Positions 36,564 through 46,232 of a stretch of DNA of 64,000 nucleotides are shown here, one piece after another; the stretch's first letter is position 1; each line of letters opens with the position of its first letter. The DNA is taken from positions 215,777-279,776 of the forward strand of contig JAITMC010000040.1 in the NCBI GenBank assembly GCA_031277615.1, given 5' to 3'. The translations under genes and the position numbers were made by a program. The stretch is from Chryseobacterium sp. GTDB taxonomy: Bacteria > Bacteroidota > Bacteroidia > Flavobacteriales > Weeksellaceae. The notes under the pieces were generated by a model that was not told the origin of the DNA, did no database searches, and was given only the letters and a program-made list of their open reading frames with translations.

Positions 36564-37535
36564 TTAGCTTTCTCTTCTCAGCAGATAGTTCGCCAGTTCT
36601 ATGAACGGCTTTTTCTTATCTTCAGGAATATTGATTTTTTCTAAATAACTCTGTCCTATTTCGTTGTGCTTTTCGATCAGGCGAAGGGCTTTTTCATCTA
36701 CTTTCGTTCTTCTGAAGATCTTTTCCACCCCGTATACTTTATCGATATTCTCGGTCTTTTTACCATACCAGTAATCAAGCTCTTTTCTCTCTTCTTCCGT
36801 GGCGTGTTCTCTTGCCAGAAGGTAAAGGACGGTTTTTTTGTTTTCGTAGATATCTCCGGCATGTTTTTTCCCGAACTGAGCCTGATCTCCGAATACATCG
36901 AGATAATCATCCATGATCTGGAAAGCGATACCAATATGTTTTCCGAAATTGAAGATCGCTTTGGCGTCTTTAAAGTTAGCTCTTGCAATCAATGCTCCTA
37001 TTTCAAAAGAAGAGGCACTCAACACTCCTGTTTTATAGGTGATCATTCTGATATAATCATCGAACGTTACATTCTCCTGAGTTTCAAAATTAATATCATA
37101 CTGCTGCCCCTCACACAGCAGAAGCCCTGTATGGGTAAAGATTCTGATGCATGCTTTGAAAATTTCGGGTTCAAGATCTTCAAAAAACTTATAGGCTTTC
37201 AGCATCAGCCCGTCTCCGGAAAGAATTCCCACATTAATTCCGTGTAAGGTATGAATGGTAGGTTTATTCCGTCTTAAAGGGGCCTCATCCATAATATCGT
37301 CGTGGATCAGGGTGAAATTATGGAAAAATTCGATAGCCAGTGCCGGCTTTATGGCCTCCTTAAGATCACCACCAAATAAATCACAGGCCATAAGCACCAT
37401 GATAGGTCGCAGACGCTTTCCACCGTGTGAAATAATGTAATTCATCGGGTCGTACAACTCTGCCGGCTTATCTTTGAAAGTATATTTATTGATGGCATCA
37501 GCAACGATCTGCTGGTATCTGTCTAAAAATTCCAT
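36564..37535 (-). CDS. polyprenyl synthetase (trans-prenyl diphosphate synthase)
   Basis: 323 aa enzyme that condenses IPP with an allylic diphosphate to make prenyl chains for quinones or lipids. The two Asp-rich motifs are DDIMDEAPLRRN (about residue 80) and DDYLD (about residue 211). GGKRLRP lies upstream. Mevalonate decarboxylase at 43337-44395 would supply IPP. Chain length cannot be fixed from motifs alone. Confidence 0.9.
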   Translation of the reverse strand: MEFLDRYQQIVADAINKYTFKDKPAELYDPMNYIISHGGKRLRPIMVLMACDLFGGDLKEAIKPALAIEFFHNFTLIHDDIMDEAPLRRNKPTIHTLHGINVGILSGDGLMLKAYKFFEDLEPEIFKACIRIFTHTGLLLCEGQQYDINFETQENVTFDDYIRMITYKTGVLSASSFEIGALIARANFKDAKAIFNFGKHIGIAFQIMDDYLDVFGDQAQFGKKHAGDIYENKKTVLYLLAREHATEEERKELDYWYGKKTENIDKVYGVEKIFRRTKVDEKALRLIEKHNEIGQSYLEKINIPEDKKKPFIELANYLLRRES

Positions 37536-37586
37536 AAAATCTTATAATTTGAACAAAAATACAATTTTTCGAGGCTTTATAAAACA

Positions 37587-37614
37587 AAAAACTTTGCCCT
37601 GAGGACAAAGTTTT
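37587..37614 (-). terminator. intrinsic terminator of the Pit operon
   Basis: AAAACTTTG / CAAAGTTTT stem with a CCCTGAGGA loop, 24 bases after the Pit stop on the minus strand. Confidence 0.85.
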
Positions 37615-37637
37615 GTATAGATATTTAATTTTTAATC

Positions 37638-38780
37638 TTAAGAGAAGAAGGTTACCAAAAGATAAGTAATCCCTGCGACGATCGCTGAGATCGGAATGGT
37701 AAGCACCCATGCCCAAAGAAGGCTTACGGTAATCCCCCATCGTACGGCTGAAATTCTTTTCGTTAACCCTACCCCGATGATGGAACCTGTAATCGTGTGG
37801 GTGGTAGATACAGGAATACCAAAGTGGTCGGTAATGAATAAAGTAATTGCTCCTGCTGTTTCGGCACTTACTCCTTCCAGGGAAGTTACTTTGGTGATTT
37901 TGGTCCCCATCGTTTTGATGATCTTCCATCCTCCACTCATTGTTCCCAAACCAATAGCAAGGAATGATACCAGAGGAACCCAAAGATAGTGTTCTGCAAA
38001 ATAATCAAAACGTCCCGCTGAAGGAATATTAAGATATATAGGGTCATGAAGCATTTCAACATGATAGAAGATCAATGCCGCCCCGATGATTCCCATTACT
38101 TTCTGGGCATCATTCAGACCGTGTCCTAAACTGAACAGTGCTGAAGAAGCCAGCTGTAGTCTTTTGAAAGACTGGTCTGCCTTGTGAGGATTTGATCTTT
38201 TATAAAGATGAACAATAATTAAGGTAATAATGATTGAGATGATCATCCCTATGATCGGTGCCATGAAAATGAACAGGAAAATAGGAATTACTTTATCAAA
38301 CTTCACCACACTCTGGTGGGTTACCTGGCTGAAGGCTTCCTTAGCAGTTCCCCAGAATCCAAGATCCGGCTGTGCCGCAGCAACCTCATGGTAATCCAGC
38401 ATGAAAGCATGCATCAGGGCAGCCCCTAAAAATCCTCCGATCAGGGTATGTGACGATGAAGAAGGGATTCCGAACCACCATGTCAGCAGGTTCCATGCAA
38501 TAGCGGCTACAAGACCTGAAAAGATGACTTCAAGATTGATAAAATTCTCGTTGACGGTTTTGGCAATTGTATTACCGATTTTAAATTCTCCAATGATATA
38601 CGCAGCGATAAAAAAGGCTGCAAAGTTCCAGAGCGCCGCCCAAAGTACCGCCTGGAATGGAGTTAAAACTTTTGTGGAAACTATAGTTGCAATTGAGTTG
38701 GCTGCATCATGAAAACCGTTGATGTAGTCGAAGATCAGCGCCAGAGCAATAATAACTATAAGTAAAATAGGAAATTCCAT
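37638..38780 (-). CDS. inorganic phosphate transporter, Pit family
   Basis: 380 aa inner-membrane symporter for metal-phosphate. The two inverted-repeat signatures are FDYINGFHDAANSIATIVSTKVL (near residue 20) and GANDA-like GLNDAQKVMGIIGAAL (near residue 225), the PiT marks. Ten or so hydrophobic segments are visible. It is preceded by the DUF47 gene, 20 bases upstream on the same strand. Confidence 0.95.
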   Translation of the reverse strand: MEFPILLIVIIALALIFDYINGFHDAANSIATIVSTKVLTPFQAVLWAALWNFAAFFIAAYIIGEFKIGNTIAKTVNENFINLEVIFSGLVAAIAWNLLTWWFGIPSSSSHTLIGGFLGAALMHAFMLDYHEVAAAQPDLGFWGTAKEAFSQVTHQSVVKFDKVIPIFLFIFMAPIIGMIISIIITLIIVHLYKRSNPHKADQSFKRLQLASSALFSLGHGLNDAQKVMGIIGAALIFYHVEMLHDPIYLNIPSAGRFDYFAEHYLWVPLVSFLAIGLGTMSGGWKIIKTMGTKITKVTSLEGVSAETAGAITLFITDHFGIPVSTTHTITGSIIGVGLTKRISAVRWGITVSLLWAWVLTIPISAIVAGITYLLVTFFS

Positions 38781-38800
38781 TTCTGTAAGTTATATTGTTT

Positions 38801-39439
38801 TTAGGCGTATTTAATCATGATGTTCTCAATCGTATTGGCAACATCCTCTGCTTTGTCAGTGACAACCTCAAGATAATTAAGTACAGATGAAACTTTGATA
38901 ATGTTGATGGCATCATTGGTTTCAAACAATTCTACCATGGAGTTGGAAAGAAGGTCGTCTGCGATGTTTTCGATAGAGTTTACTTTAATACAAGCCTCCT
39001 TTACCTGATCCATATTCTTGAAGCCTTTAAGGTTCTTCATGGCATTCTGGATCTCAAGACATGCTTTGTGGATCAGCAGGGAGAAATCAGAATAAGCTTT
39101 CATCTCCGGCGATTTGTATAAGAAAATGTATTTGGTAGAAGCGTAGATATAATCGGCAATATCATCAAGACCGGTAGCCAGCGTGTGGATATCTTCACGG
39201 TCAAACGGTGTAATGAAGTTTTTTCCTAATTCAACGAAGATCTCGTGCGTAAGTTCATCATTTTTGTGTTCGTAGTCGCTCATTTTCTTCAGCATCGTAT
39301 CATCATTCAGATCGAAATCCTTGATACCGTTGTTAAAGTCTTCAGACATTGCAACCAGGTTTTCAGTTACTTTTTCAAAAAGCACGAAGAAAATTTTATC
39401 TTTCGGTTGAAAAGCGTGGAAAATATTACCAATTCCCAT
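38801..39439 (-). CDS. DUF47 (PhoU-like) accessory protein of the Pit transporter
   Basis: 212 aa from the ATG at 39439 (MGIGNIFHAFQPKDKIFF); upstream codons in frame look non-native. The helical bundle with repeated ExxxD/DExxHE motifs (HKNDELTHEIFVELGKNF, LDDIADYIYAS) binds metal and resembles PhoU. In many bacteria it is co-transcribed with Pit and controls its activity. Same operon here. Confidence 0.92.
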   Translation of the reverse strand: MGIGNIFHAFQPKDKIFFVLFEKVTENLVAMSEDFNNGIKDFDLNDDTMLKKMSDYEHKNDELTHEIFVELGKNFITPFDREDIHTLATGLDDIADYIYASTKYIFLYKSPEMKAYSDFSLLIHKACLEIQNAMKNLKGFKNMDQVKEACIKVNSIENIADDLLSNSMVELFETNDAINIIKVSSVLNYLEVVTDKAEDVANTIENIMIKYA

Positions 39440-39545
39440 TTTTAAGTATTTATAATTCGTGTGCAAATTTCTTAAAAAAGGATTTTACCTGAAACAATAT
39501 AACATTAAGTTTTGTTAACATTCAGTTACCGGCTGATAATCAAAT

Positions 39546-39573
39546 AAAAAAACCGGCTGCAAGGCCGGTTTTA
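39546..39573 (-). terminator. intrinsic terminator of the DEAD-box helicase gene
   Basis: AAACCGGC / GCCGGTTT stem with the T-run on the minus strand, 18 bases after the stop codon. Confidence 0.85.
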
Positions 39574-39590
39574 TATGGTTTTGAAAGGCT

Positions 39591-41282
39591 TTAGTTAGCT
39601 ACCTCAGCTCTCATTTCTTTTCCTTTGAATTTCATGGAAGGAATGTTGCTCATCACATTGTCTTTGAATGATTTCTCCACCTCAAAGAAGGAGAATTTCT
39701 CCAGGATTTCAATGTCACCGATTTCCGCTCTTTTTTTGCTTTTTCCGGCTGTTGCTTTATTGATGATATCCAATACATCAAGTTTTTTCAGATGATCTTT
39801 TTTTCCTAAATTAAAGAAGAATCTTACCATGTTTTCATCCTTTCTTCTAGGTTTTCCTCCACGGTCTCTGTCGCGTCCTCTGTCACGGTCTCTTCCTCTG
39901 TCACGATCTCTGTCTCTTCCTCTGTCTCTTCTTGAATAATCATCGTCTCTGCTGCTCAGCTTCTGCTCAACAAGGTCGTGCTTATCTTTGTAATAAAGAG
40001 CAAGATCTTTCAACTGGAACTGTAATAACTTATGTACCAGCTCCTCTTTTGTGAACGCACTTAAATCAGGAATTAAATTATCATCAAACTCGAAAATATC
40101 TTCTTCGTGTTCTGTAAACAGCTTCTCAAAAACACCACCTACCTGAGCTTTGATGATATCATTCCCTGTTGGGATTGTTTTCTCGGTGATTTCGATTTTG
40201 GTGGCAGATTTGATCTGCTTCAGCTTTCTGCTTTCTTCAGGCTTAATCAAAGCCATGGAAACACCATCCTTCCCTGCTCTACCGGTTCTTCCGCTTCGGT
40301 GAACGAATACTTCAGGATCATCCGGTAAAGAATAGTGGATAACGTGCGTTAAAGAGTTTACATCCAGTCCTCTTGCAGCCACATCCGTCGCTACAAGAAT
40401 ATTGATATTTTTCAGTCTGAATTTCTTCATTACCGTATCTCTCTGCGCCTGAGAAAGGTCTCCATGAAGGGCATCTGCCGCGTATCCGTTCTGCATAAGG
40501 AAATCAGCAACTTCCTGGGTCTCCATTCTTGTTCTGCAGAAAAGAATAGAATACTGGTTAGGATTGGCATCAATTAATCTCTTAAGCGCTTCTTTTTTCT
40601 GACGGTATCCTACCACATAATATTCGTGCTTGATGTTCTTTTTAACCTCGTTAATAGAACCTACCGAAATACGGTGCGGATTGGTAAGGTAGTTTTTAGA
40701 AATTCTTTCCACTTCTTTATTCATCGTAGCCGAGAATAAGAAAGTCTGCTTCGTTTCCGGTGTTTCACTTAAAATTGTTTCCAATTCGTCTTTGAAACCC
40801 ATTGATAGCATTTCATCAGCTTCGTCTAAAACCAGCCAGTGAATAGCAGAAAAATCAAGTGCTTTTCTGTTGATAAGGTCGATTACTCTACCCGGAGTTC
40901 CCACAATGATCTGTGGTTTGTCCTTTAAAGAACGAATCTGATCCATAATACTGCTTCCACCGTAAACCGCTGTGGTTTTGATGTCTTTCATGTACTTGGA
41001 GTAATTTTTTATGTCTTTAGAAATCTGAAGACATAATTCCCGTGTCGGACAAAGCACCAATAATTGGATTTTGCGACTCGTATCGTCAATCATATCCAAA
41101 ATCGGAAGCGAAAACGCTGCTGTTTTGCCTGTCCCTGTCTGCGCAAGTGCGATCAAGTCGCGAATATCTGAAAGAATAAAAGGGATAGTCTGTTTTTGGA
41201 TTTCTGTCGGGCTCTCATAGCCCAGTTCGCCAATTGCCTTAAGGATGTCAGGACTTAAACTGGTCTCCGTAAATAAATTCAT
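39591..41282 (-). CDS. DEAD-box RNA helicase with RNA-binding C terminus (DeaD/DbpA-like)
   Basis: 563 aa from the ATG at 41282 (MNLFTETSLSPDI); the 19 codons upstream are AT-rich and unlikely. Motifs Q, I ([11 protein letters not shown]), II (LDEADEMLSMGF), III (SAT) and VI (HRSGRTGRAG) are complete. A tandem Arg-Asp-Gly tract (RDRGRDRD-type, about residues 460-485) is followed by a DbpA-like RNA-binding domain (FFNLGKKDHLKKLDVLDII). It probably works in ribosome biogenesis or cold adaptation. Confidence 0.95.
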   Translation of the reverse strand: MNLFTETSLSPDILKAIGELGYESPTEIQKQTIPFILSDIRDLIALAQTGTGKTAAFSLPILDMIDDTSRKIQLLVLCPTRELCLQISKDIKNYSKYMKDIKTTAVYGGSSIMDQIRSLKDKPQIIVGTPGRVIDLINRKALDFSAIHWLVLDEADEMLSMGFKDELETILSETPETKQTFLFSATMNKEVERISKNYLTNPHRISVGSINEVKKNIKHEYYVVGYRQKKEALKRLIDANPNQYSILFCRTRMETQEVADFLMQNGYAADALHGDLSQAQRDTVMKKFRLKNINILVATDVAARGLDVNSLTHVIHYSLPDDPEVFVHRSGRTGRAGKDGVSMALIKPEESRKLKQIKSATKIEITEKTIPTGNDIIKAQVGGVFEKLFTEHEEDIFEFDDNLIPDLSAFTKEELVHKLLQFQLKDLALYYKDKHDLVEQKLSSRDDDYSRRDRGRDRDRDRGRDRDRGRDRDRGGKPRRKDENMVRFFFNLGKKDHLKKLDVLDIINKATAGKSKKRAEIGDIEILEKFSFFEVEKSFKDNVMSNIPSMKFKGKEMRAEVAN

Positions 41283-41685
41283 TAAATATTTTAAAATTTT
41301 TGCAAAGATACAATAAATATTTGATTTGTTTTTGAACAAAGTTTTAAATATGTAAACTTAAATTCAGAATCCTTTAATATATTTTTAATTTTTAAAAAAT
41401 TAAATCCAAAAAAAAGAGCCTTCAATTAAAAAGATGCTAAACATTATTTTTTTTTATTAGATTGGATTGATTTTTTCTCTATTATTTATGAATTTTCAAG
41501 AATAACCCATTGAAACGTAAATTTTTCTTTTTAACTTTTCTATTCCGGTATTCAAAATCTAAGCACAAACAGCCACTTAAGTTGCATGAACCTTAGAATT
41601 ATTTTCTATATTAAAAATAAAATAGTTCTGCAAAATAAAATAACAGGAAGTTTCATCAGTAATTACATTTTATTACATTATGGTT
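41283..41685. other. AT-rich non-coding stretch upstream of the helicase
   Basis: No gene is supported here. The helicase promoter must lie in its left part. A 64-codon frame (41586-41780) crosses the boundary of the mobile-like element and has no family or codon signal. Confidence 0.6.
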
Positions 41686-42342
41686 TTAAGAGCCTGTTTA
41701 AGTTTCTAAATTTAATTTTTTGTAGAACATTCAAATTTTTATCTCAATCATATTCTTCAAGAATAAAGATAACGTACTGATGATGTTTTTTTTTAACCAC
41801 GCAAGGATTTAGCTACATGATGCCTATTTTCAGGGAGCAAAGGTGAATCAAATTCGTTGATTCGTCGAAGCGTGTGGATAAACATAAAACTTCATCAGCA
41901 TCATCTGTAAAATATGCGAGAGAAAATACACACAACATCCGTAAAATTCGATCTCTGGGAAACAATAATAACAGCAGCCGCTTTATAAACCGGATATTCT
42001 TTTATTCACGCAGCATCCGCAAAGAGTTTATTTTTTGAAAATCATTTTTCCGGCCGCAAGGGCACTCTGTTCAGCAAAGGCTGACTGTTATCTTATTCAG
42101 CGATCATAATAGCGATCATCGCTGAGTGAAACGCCTTTGCGAACAAAAATATCCGCAATATAATTAATAGCGTCCATAGCGTTAAAACCTTAGTACAAAA
42201 ACAACACCAAAAAACCTGTGTCATCCGGGTATCTGTGGGATTTTTTTAATCTTAAATTCAAGGTTCGACAAATCTAAAAGAAGCCCAAGTACTGATAATC
42301 ATATACACATTTTCTTTAAATAAAATTTAAACAGGCTCTAAA
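41686..42342. mobile_element. 657-bp element with inverted ends and 6-bp target duplication
   Basis: The left end (TTAAGAGCCTGTTTAAGTTT, 41686-41705) and the reverse complement of the right end (42323-42342) match at 18 of 20 bases. ATGGTT flanks both sides (41680-41685 and 42343-42348), as a target-site duplication would. There is no transposase frame, so it is a MITE-like or internally deleted insertion element. It contains dispersed-repeat copy 2, a CAGCGATCAT hairpin near 42100, and ends directly before the DUF2461 gene. Confidence 0.65.
41820..41960. repeat. dispersed intergenic repeat, copy 2
   Basis: TTTCAGGGAGCAAAG (starts 41828), the perfect hairpin GAATCAA-ATTCG-TTGATTC (41845-41863), CGAAGCG and a CATCATCTGTAAAATATGCGAGA tract repeat the order of copy 1. 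Confidence 0.65.
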
Positions 42343-42429
42343 ATGGTTCTAAAAACTTCAATAAGATATAGATACTTTTCCGTAAATTTGGAAAAAGCAA
42401 CCATTAACCAACCCACAAATCCTACCTAT

Positions 42430-43095
42430 ATGCCAGCCAGCATTTCAACGTCAACATTTGACTTTCTAAAAAATCTAACCCGAAATAACAACCGGGAATG
42501 GTTCAATGAAAACAAAAGCCTTTATACCGAATCTCAGGAAAATGTAATCAGTTTTCTGGATGAACTTATCAGGGAAATGTCCGGCTTTGATGAAGAGCTG
42601 GGTAAAATTGATGCTAAAAAATCACTGTTCAGGATCTACAGGGATACCCGTTTTTCCAAAGATAAGTCACCTTATAAAACCAATTTCGGAGCCTCTCTGG
42701 GAATGGGAAAAGGAAGCCAGAAAGGCGGATACTATCTTCATCTTGAACCTGGAAAATCATTTCTGGCAGGAGGTATTTATATGCCCGAGTCTTCTGTGCT
42801 GAAAGAAGTCCGTAAAGAAATATCTTTGTACGGCGAAGATTTTTTAAAGGTCATCAATCATAAAGACTTCAAAAAACATTTCCCGCAACTGGATCAGGAG
42901 GATAAGCTGAAAAAAGTACCCCAGGGTTTTGAAAAGGAAGATCCGATGGCAGAATACTTAAAGCTTAAAAACTTCATTGTGGTGTATTCTCTGAAAGATG
43001 AAGCGGTTTTGGATACAAATGCGGTAAAAAATCTGGCAAAAGTATTTAAGGTAATGAAGCCTTTTAATGACTTTCTGAATGCGCCTTTTCTGTAG
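42430..43095 (+). CDS. DUF2461 family protein
   Basis: 221 aa from the ATG at 42430 (MPASISTSTFDFLKNLTRN). The segment NNREWFNENKSLY, then FRIYRDTRFSKDKSPYKTNFGA and GGYYLHLEPGKSFLAGGIY are the family marks. Function unknown (TIGR02453-type). A longer frame starts at 42343 inside the target duplication of the neighbouring element, which argues that the 29 extra residues are spurious. The promoter region may have been changed by that element. Confidence 0.88.
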   Translation: MPASISTSTFDFLKNLTRNNNREWFNENKSLYTESQENVISFLDELIREMSGFDEELGKIDAKKSLFRIYRDTRFSKDKSPYKTNFGASLGMGKGSQKGGYYLHLEPGKSFLAGGIYMPESSVLKEVRKEISLYGEDFLKVINHKDFKKHFPQLDQEDKLKKVPQGFEKEDPMAEYLKLKNFIVVYSLKDEAVLDTNAVKNLAKVFKVMKPFNDFLNAPFL

Positions 43096-43124
43096 GAGTA
43101 ATATATCATGCATGGATTGGTATT

Positions 43125-43325
43125 GATTTTCTTAAACGCAAAGTTCTAACGATAATACTGTTGATTTTCAGGAGGTAAAGACAGGAATCAACTCCGTTGA
43201 TTCGATGAAGCGTATGTTACCAATCCGCTTCATCAGTGACGAAATTACGATCTTTTGCATCCAGAAATAAGACCTGCGTTATCTGCTGAATCTGCGAGAA
43301 TCAAATTTAAAGCATTAAAGCGATT
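43125..43325. repeat. dispersed intergenic repeat, copy 3
   Basis: TTTCAGGAGGTAAAG (43166-43180), hairpin GAATCAA-CTCCG-TTGATTC (43185-43203), GATGAAGCG and TCTGCTGAATCTGCGAGAAT follow the same order as copies 1 and 2. No gene is inside the 43096-43336 gap. Confidence 0.65.
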
Positions 43326-43336
43326 AACGTAGCCGG

Positions 43337-44395
43337 TTAAAATTTCATTACATCTTTCACTACCCCATTCTTCTGGGTATGTTGAAGCAGATCATTCTCA
43401 ATAAATGTTTTGATCTGTCCTTCTGTACCATTATTCGGGAATAATAAATGGACATTTGCCCCGGCATCCAGTGTAAAGAACAGCGGCAGTCCGGTTTCTT
43501 TCCGGAAGTCCCAGACCTTATTGATGACTTCAAGAGTTCCTGTTTTCATCAGAATAAAAGCAGGATCACTTATCATCATCATAGCATGCAGGGTAAGTGC
43601 TTCATGTTCTACCAGTTTAATGAAACGGTCCATATCTCCGGTTTTCAGGATTTCTTTCATCGGGATAAAGTTTTCCCTGGCTTCCTGAAATCTTCTTTCT
43701 GCGTATGGATTGGTTTTCATCAGGCCATGTCCCACTGTTGAAGAAACACTTTTCTGTCCTTCGTGGATCAGCAGTACCCAGTCATTAAAGTTTTTAAATA
43801 CATCATGAATTTCATGATCCGGATATGGCACGGCAAAAAGATCAGAGCTTCCTTCTACTTCTTCGGAAGTCCCCCATACTACCAGTCCGCCGTAAAGGCT
43901 TCTGCAGGCACTTCCGCTTCCCAGTCGGGCCAGGAAAGAGGCTTTCCTCAGGAATTCCTCCTCCGAATCAGTTCCGGAAAAGCTTTCATCCAGCTTCATC
44001 AGGCATTTGGCAATGGCTCCGAATCCTGAAGCGGAACTTGCAATTCCTGAACTATGAGGAAATGTATTCTCGGTTCTGATGATATATTTTCCTTTCAGGA
44101 TCCATGGAAGGTACTGTTCTATATTTCTGAAGTATTTTTCTATTTTTTCGGCAAATTTCACTTCTTCATTTCCGGCCAGAAAAGTCTGAACGGAAAAAGG
44201 CTCATCTGCCAGAAACTCCATTGAAGTATTGGTTTTACAATGGTTCAATGTATAGCTTATACTTGGATTGGCAGGGATTTGGTTTTCGTATTTCCCCCAA
44301 TATTTGATCAGGGCAATATTGGACGGACAGCTTTCCGAAACGGTTTTCGTGTGGATGGTATAATTTTGTTTTCCTGAAAATTCCTGTGTTGTCAT
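43337..44395 (-). CDS. mvaD: diphosphomevalonate decarboxylase
   Basis: 352 aa GHMP-fold enzyme of the mevalonate pathway that makes isopentenyl diphosphate. The N-terminal PSNIALIKYWGKYENQIPANPSISYTL and the glycine-rich FPHSSGIASSASGFGAIAKCL phosphate-binding loop are diagnostic. GSGSACRSLYGGLVVW follows. It fits the prenyl synthase at 36564-37535. It stands alone; the acyl-CoA synthetase gene upstream ends 68 bases away on the same strand. Confidence 0.95.
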   Translation of the reverse strand: MTTQEFSGKQNYTIHTKTVSESCPSNIALIKYWGKYENQIPANPSISYTLNHCKTNTSMEFLADEPFSVQTFLAGNEEVKFAEKIEKYFRNIEQYLPWILKGKYIIRTENTFPHSSGIASSASGFGAIAKCLMKLDESFSGTDSEEEFLRKASFLARLGSGSACRSLYGGLVVWGTSEEVEGSSDLFAVPYPDHEIHDVFKNFNDWVLLIHEGQKSVSSTVGHGLMKTNPYAERRFQEARENFIPMKEILKTGDMDRFIKLVEHEALTLHAMMMISDPAFILMKTGTLEVINKVWDFRKETGLPLFFTLDAGANVHLLFPNNGTEGQIKTFIENDLLQHTQKNGVVKDVMKF

Positions 44396-44462
44396 AATCT
44401 GATTTAAAATGATAAAAACTCTTTTTCACGACAAGCGTTGAAGATGTTCTTTCCTTTTTCTT

Positions 44463-46232
44463 TTAATACATTTTTTCAATAATATCCGCGTACTTTTTAA
44501 GCACTACATTTCTTTTGACTTTCAGTGTGGGAGTGATTTCTCCGGTGTTGATGTCAAATTCAGCCGGCATTAACGTAAATTTCTTCACCTTCTCGAAATC
44601 AGCCAGATGACTCTGCAGGTCTTTCAGCTTTTCTTTGTAAAGGCTGATTACTTTATCATTTTTTACTGCTTCTTCCCAACTGCTGAACGGAATACTGTTT
44701 TTCTTCATATAATCCTGAAGGAATTCAAAATTCGGAACAATCAGTGCTGAAACAAACTGTCTGCCTTCTGCAATCAGCATAATCTGCTGGACAAAATTAT
44801 TATTGGTAAGCAGGTTTTCGATCTGCTGCGGAGCAATATATTTTCCGTTGGATGTTTTCATCAGGTCTTTGATACGGTCTGTAATGATCAGATTTCCTTT
44901 ATCATCAAACTTTCCGGCATCACCTGTTTTGAACCAGCCGTCTTCTGTAAATACTTTCTCTGTTTCTTCAGGCCTGTTGTAATAGCCTTTCATAATTCCG
45001 TTTCCTTTTGCCTGGATCTCATCACTCTCCCCGATACGGATTTCAACGCCCGGAAGCGGTTTTCCGCTCGTGGCATGCTCGAAATGGGTTAAAGGAAAAA
45101 GAGTCAGGGTAGCTGTAGTTTCGGTCAGTCCATAGCCTACCGTTACGTGAATTCCCACTGATTCAAAGAATTTGGTCACTTCAGGGGATAGTGATGCACC
45201 TCCGCATGGCAGGAACCAAAGCCTCCCTCCCATTCTTTCTTTTATTTTACTGAAAACCAAGGTATCGGCAACGGATTCCTTCAGCTTTAATCCAAATGGG
45301 ACCGGTTTCTCATTTCTTCTCAGTTCGGCGGTCTGCCATCCTGTTTTTAAAGCCCAGTTAAAAATTTTCTTCTTTACTGAAGAGCCTTCTTCTGCCTTTT
45401 CCAGAACTCCTGCATATACTTTCTGGAAGAACCGGGGCACTGCACACATCATGGTAGGCTTTACTTCTTCAAGTGCTTTTGCAACATTTTTGGGATCTTC
45501 AAGAAAGTAGACTCTTGCTCCCCCGTACAGGCAAAGCAGACTCCAGCTTCTCTCGAAAACATGACTTAAAGGAAGGAAAGCCAAGGAGAGTTCTTCTTCA
45601 AAATTTTTAAATTTAAAAAACTCAAAATGGGAATCGAAAGCTTTGATAAAATTCCCGTGGGTAAGCATCACGCCTTTCGGAGTTCCGGTGGTTCCGGAAG
45701 TATAGATCAACGTAGCGGTATCATCATGTTCTTTTGGGCAGATTTCCAGCTTAGGAGAAGCTTTGGCAATAAAATCTTCAAGATAAAAGCTGTTGAATTC
45801 TTTCTTGATCCAGACTGCTTTTTTGGATACAACAATGGTTTCAAGGGGATTATTTTCTTTCTGAAGCAGCTCAAGACAGGCATCGTACTGCATCTGATTT
45901 CCTGTAAGCACCGCTTTGGCACCGGAATCGTTAAGGATATATTCTGCCTGTTCGGCATTATTGGTGGAATAGATCGGAACGGTCACAGCGCCTATTGCCA
46001 TAGAAGCCAGATCAAAGATCATCCATTCTGATGAGTTGTCCGAATAAATAGCCACTCTGTCATTTTCCTGAATGCCGGCATTTTTCAGCGCATTGGCTGT
46101 TTTAAAAACGATTTCACTGAATTTCTTCCAGCTCAGCTCCTTCCAGGTTTCTTCTTTCTTTTTAAAGCCGATTGCTGATTTTACAGGATGTTTTTCTACA
46201 TTTTTAAGGATAATTGCTGCTGCAAGATTCAT
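44463..46232 (-). CDS. long-chain acyl-CoA synthetase (AMP-forming)
   Basis: 589 aa. The AMP-binding motif TLIYTSGTTGTPKGVMLTHG, VTVGYGLTETTATLTL and DGWFKTGDAGKFDDKGNLIITDRIKDLMKTSNGKY are the family signatures. It activates fatty acids to acyl-CoA. It overlaps the following epimerase gene by 4 bases, so both share an operon, perhaps for lipid or wax-type metabolism. The sequence reads as complete. Confidence 0.93.
   Translation of the reverse strand: MNLAAAIILKNVEKHPVKSAIGFKKKEETWKELSWKKFSEIVFKTANALKNAGIQENDRVAIYSDNSSEWMIFDLASMAIGAVTVPIYSTNNAEQAEYILNDSGAKAVLTGNQMQYDACLELLQKENNPLETIVVSKKAVWIKKEFNSFYLEDFIAKASPKLEICPKEHDDTATLIYTSGTTGTPKGVMLTHGNFIKAFDSHFEFFKFKNFEEELSLAFLPLSHVFERSWSLLCLYGGARVYFLEDPKNVAKALEEVKPTMMCAVPRFFQKVYAGVLEKAEEGSSVKKKIFNWALKTGWQTAELRRNEKPVPFGLKLKESVADTLVFSKIKERMGGRLWFLPCGGASLSPEVTKFFESVGIHVTVGYGLTETTATLTLFPLTHFEHATSGKPLPGVEIRIGESDEIQAKGNGIMKGYYNRPEETEKVFTEDGWFKTGDAGKFDDKGNLIITDRIKDLMKTSNGKYIAPQQIENLLTNNNFVQQIMLIAEGRQFVSALIVPNFEFLQDYMKKNSIPFSSWEEAVKNDKVISLYKEKLKDLQSHLADFEKVKKFTLMPAEFDINTGEITPTLKVKRNVVLKKYADIIEKMY

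Noticed and set aside
41586-41780. 64-codon frame near the mobile-like element
   Set aside because: It crosses the inverted end of the element, has AT-rich random-looking codons and no family.
42343-42429. Upstream extension of the DUF2461 gene
   Set aside because: The extra 29 residues begin in the target duplication of the adjoining element. The family begins at the ATG at 42430.
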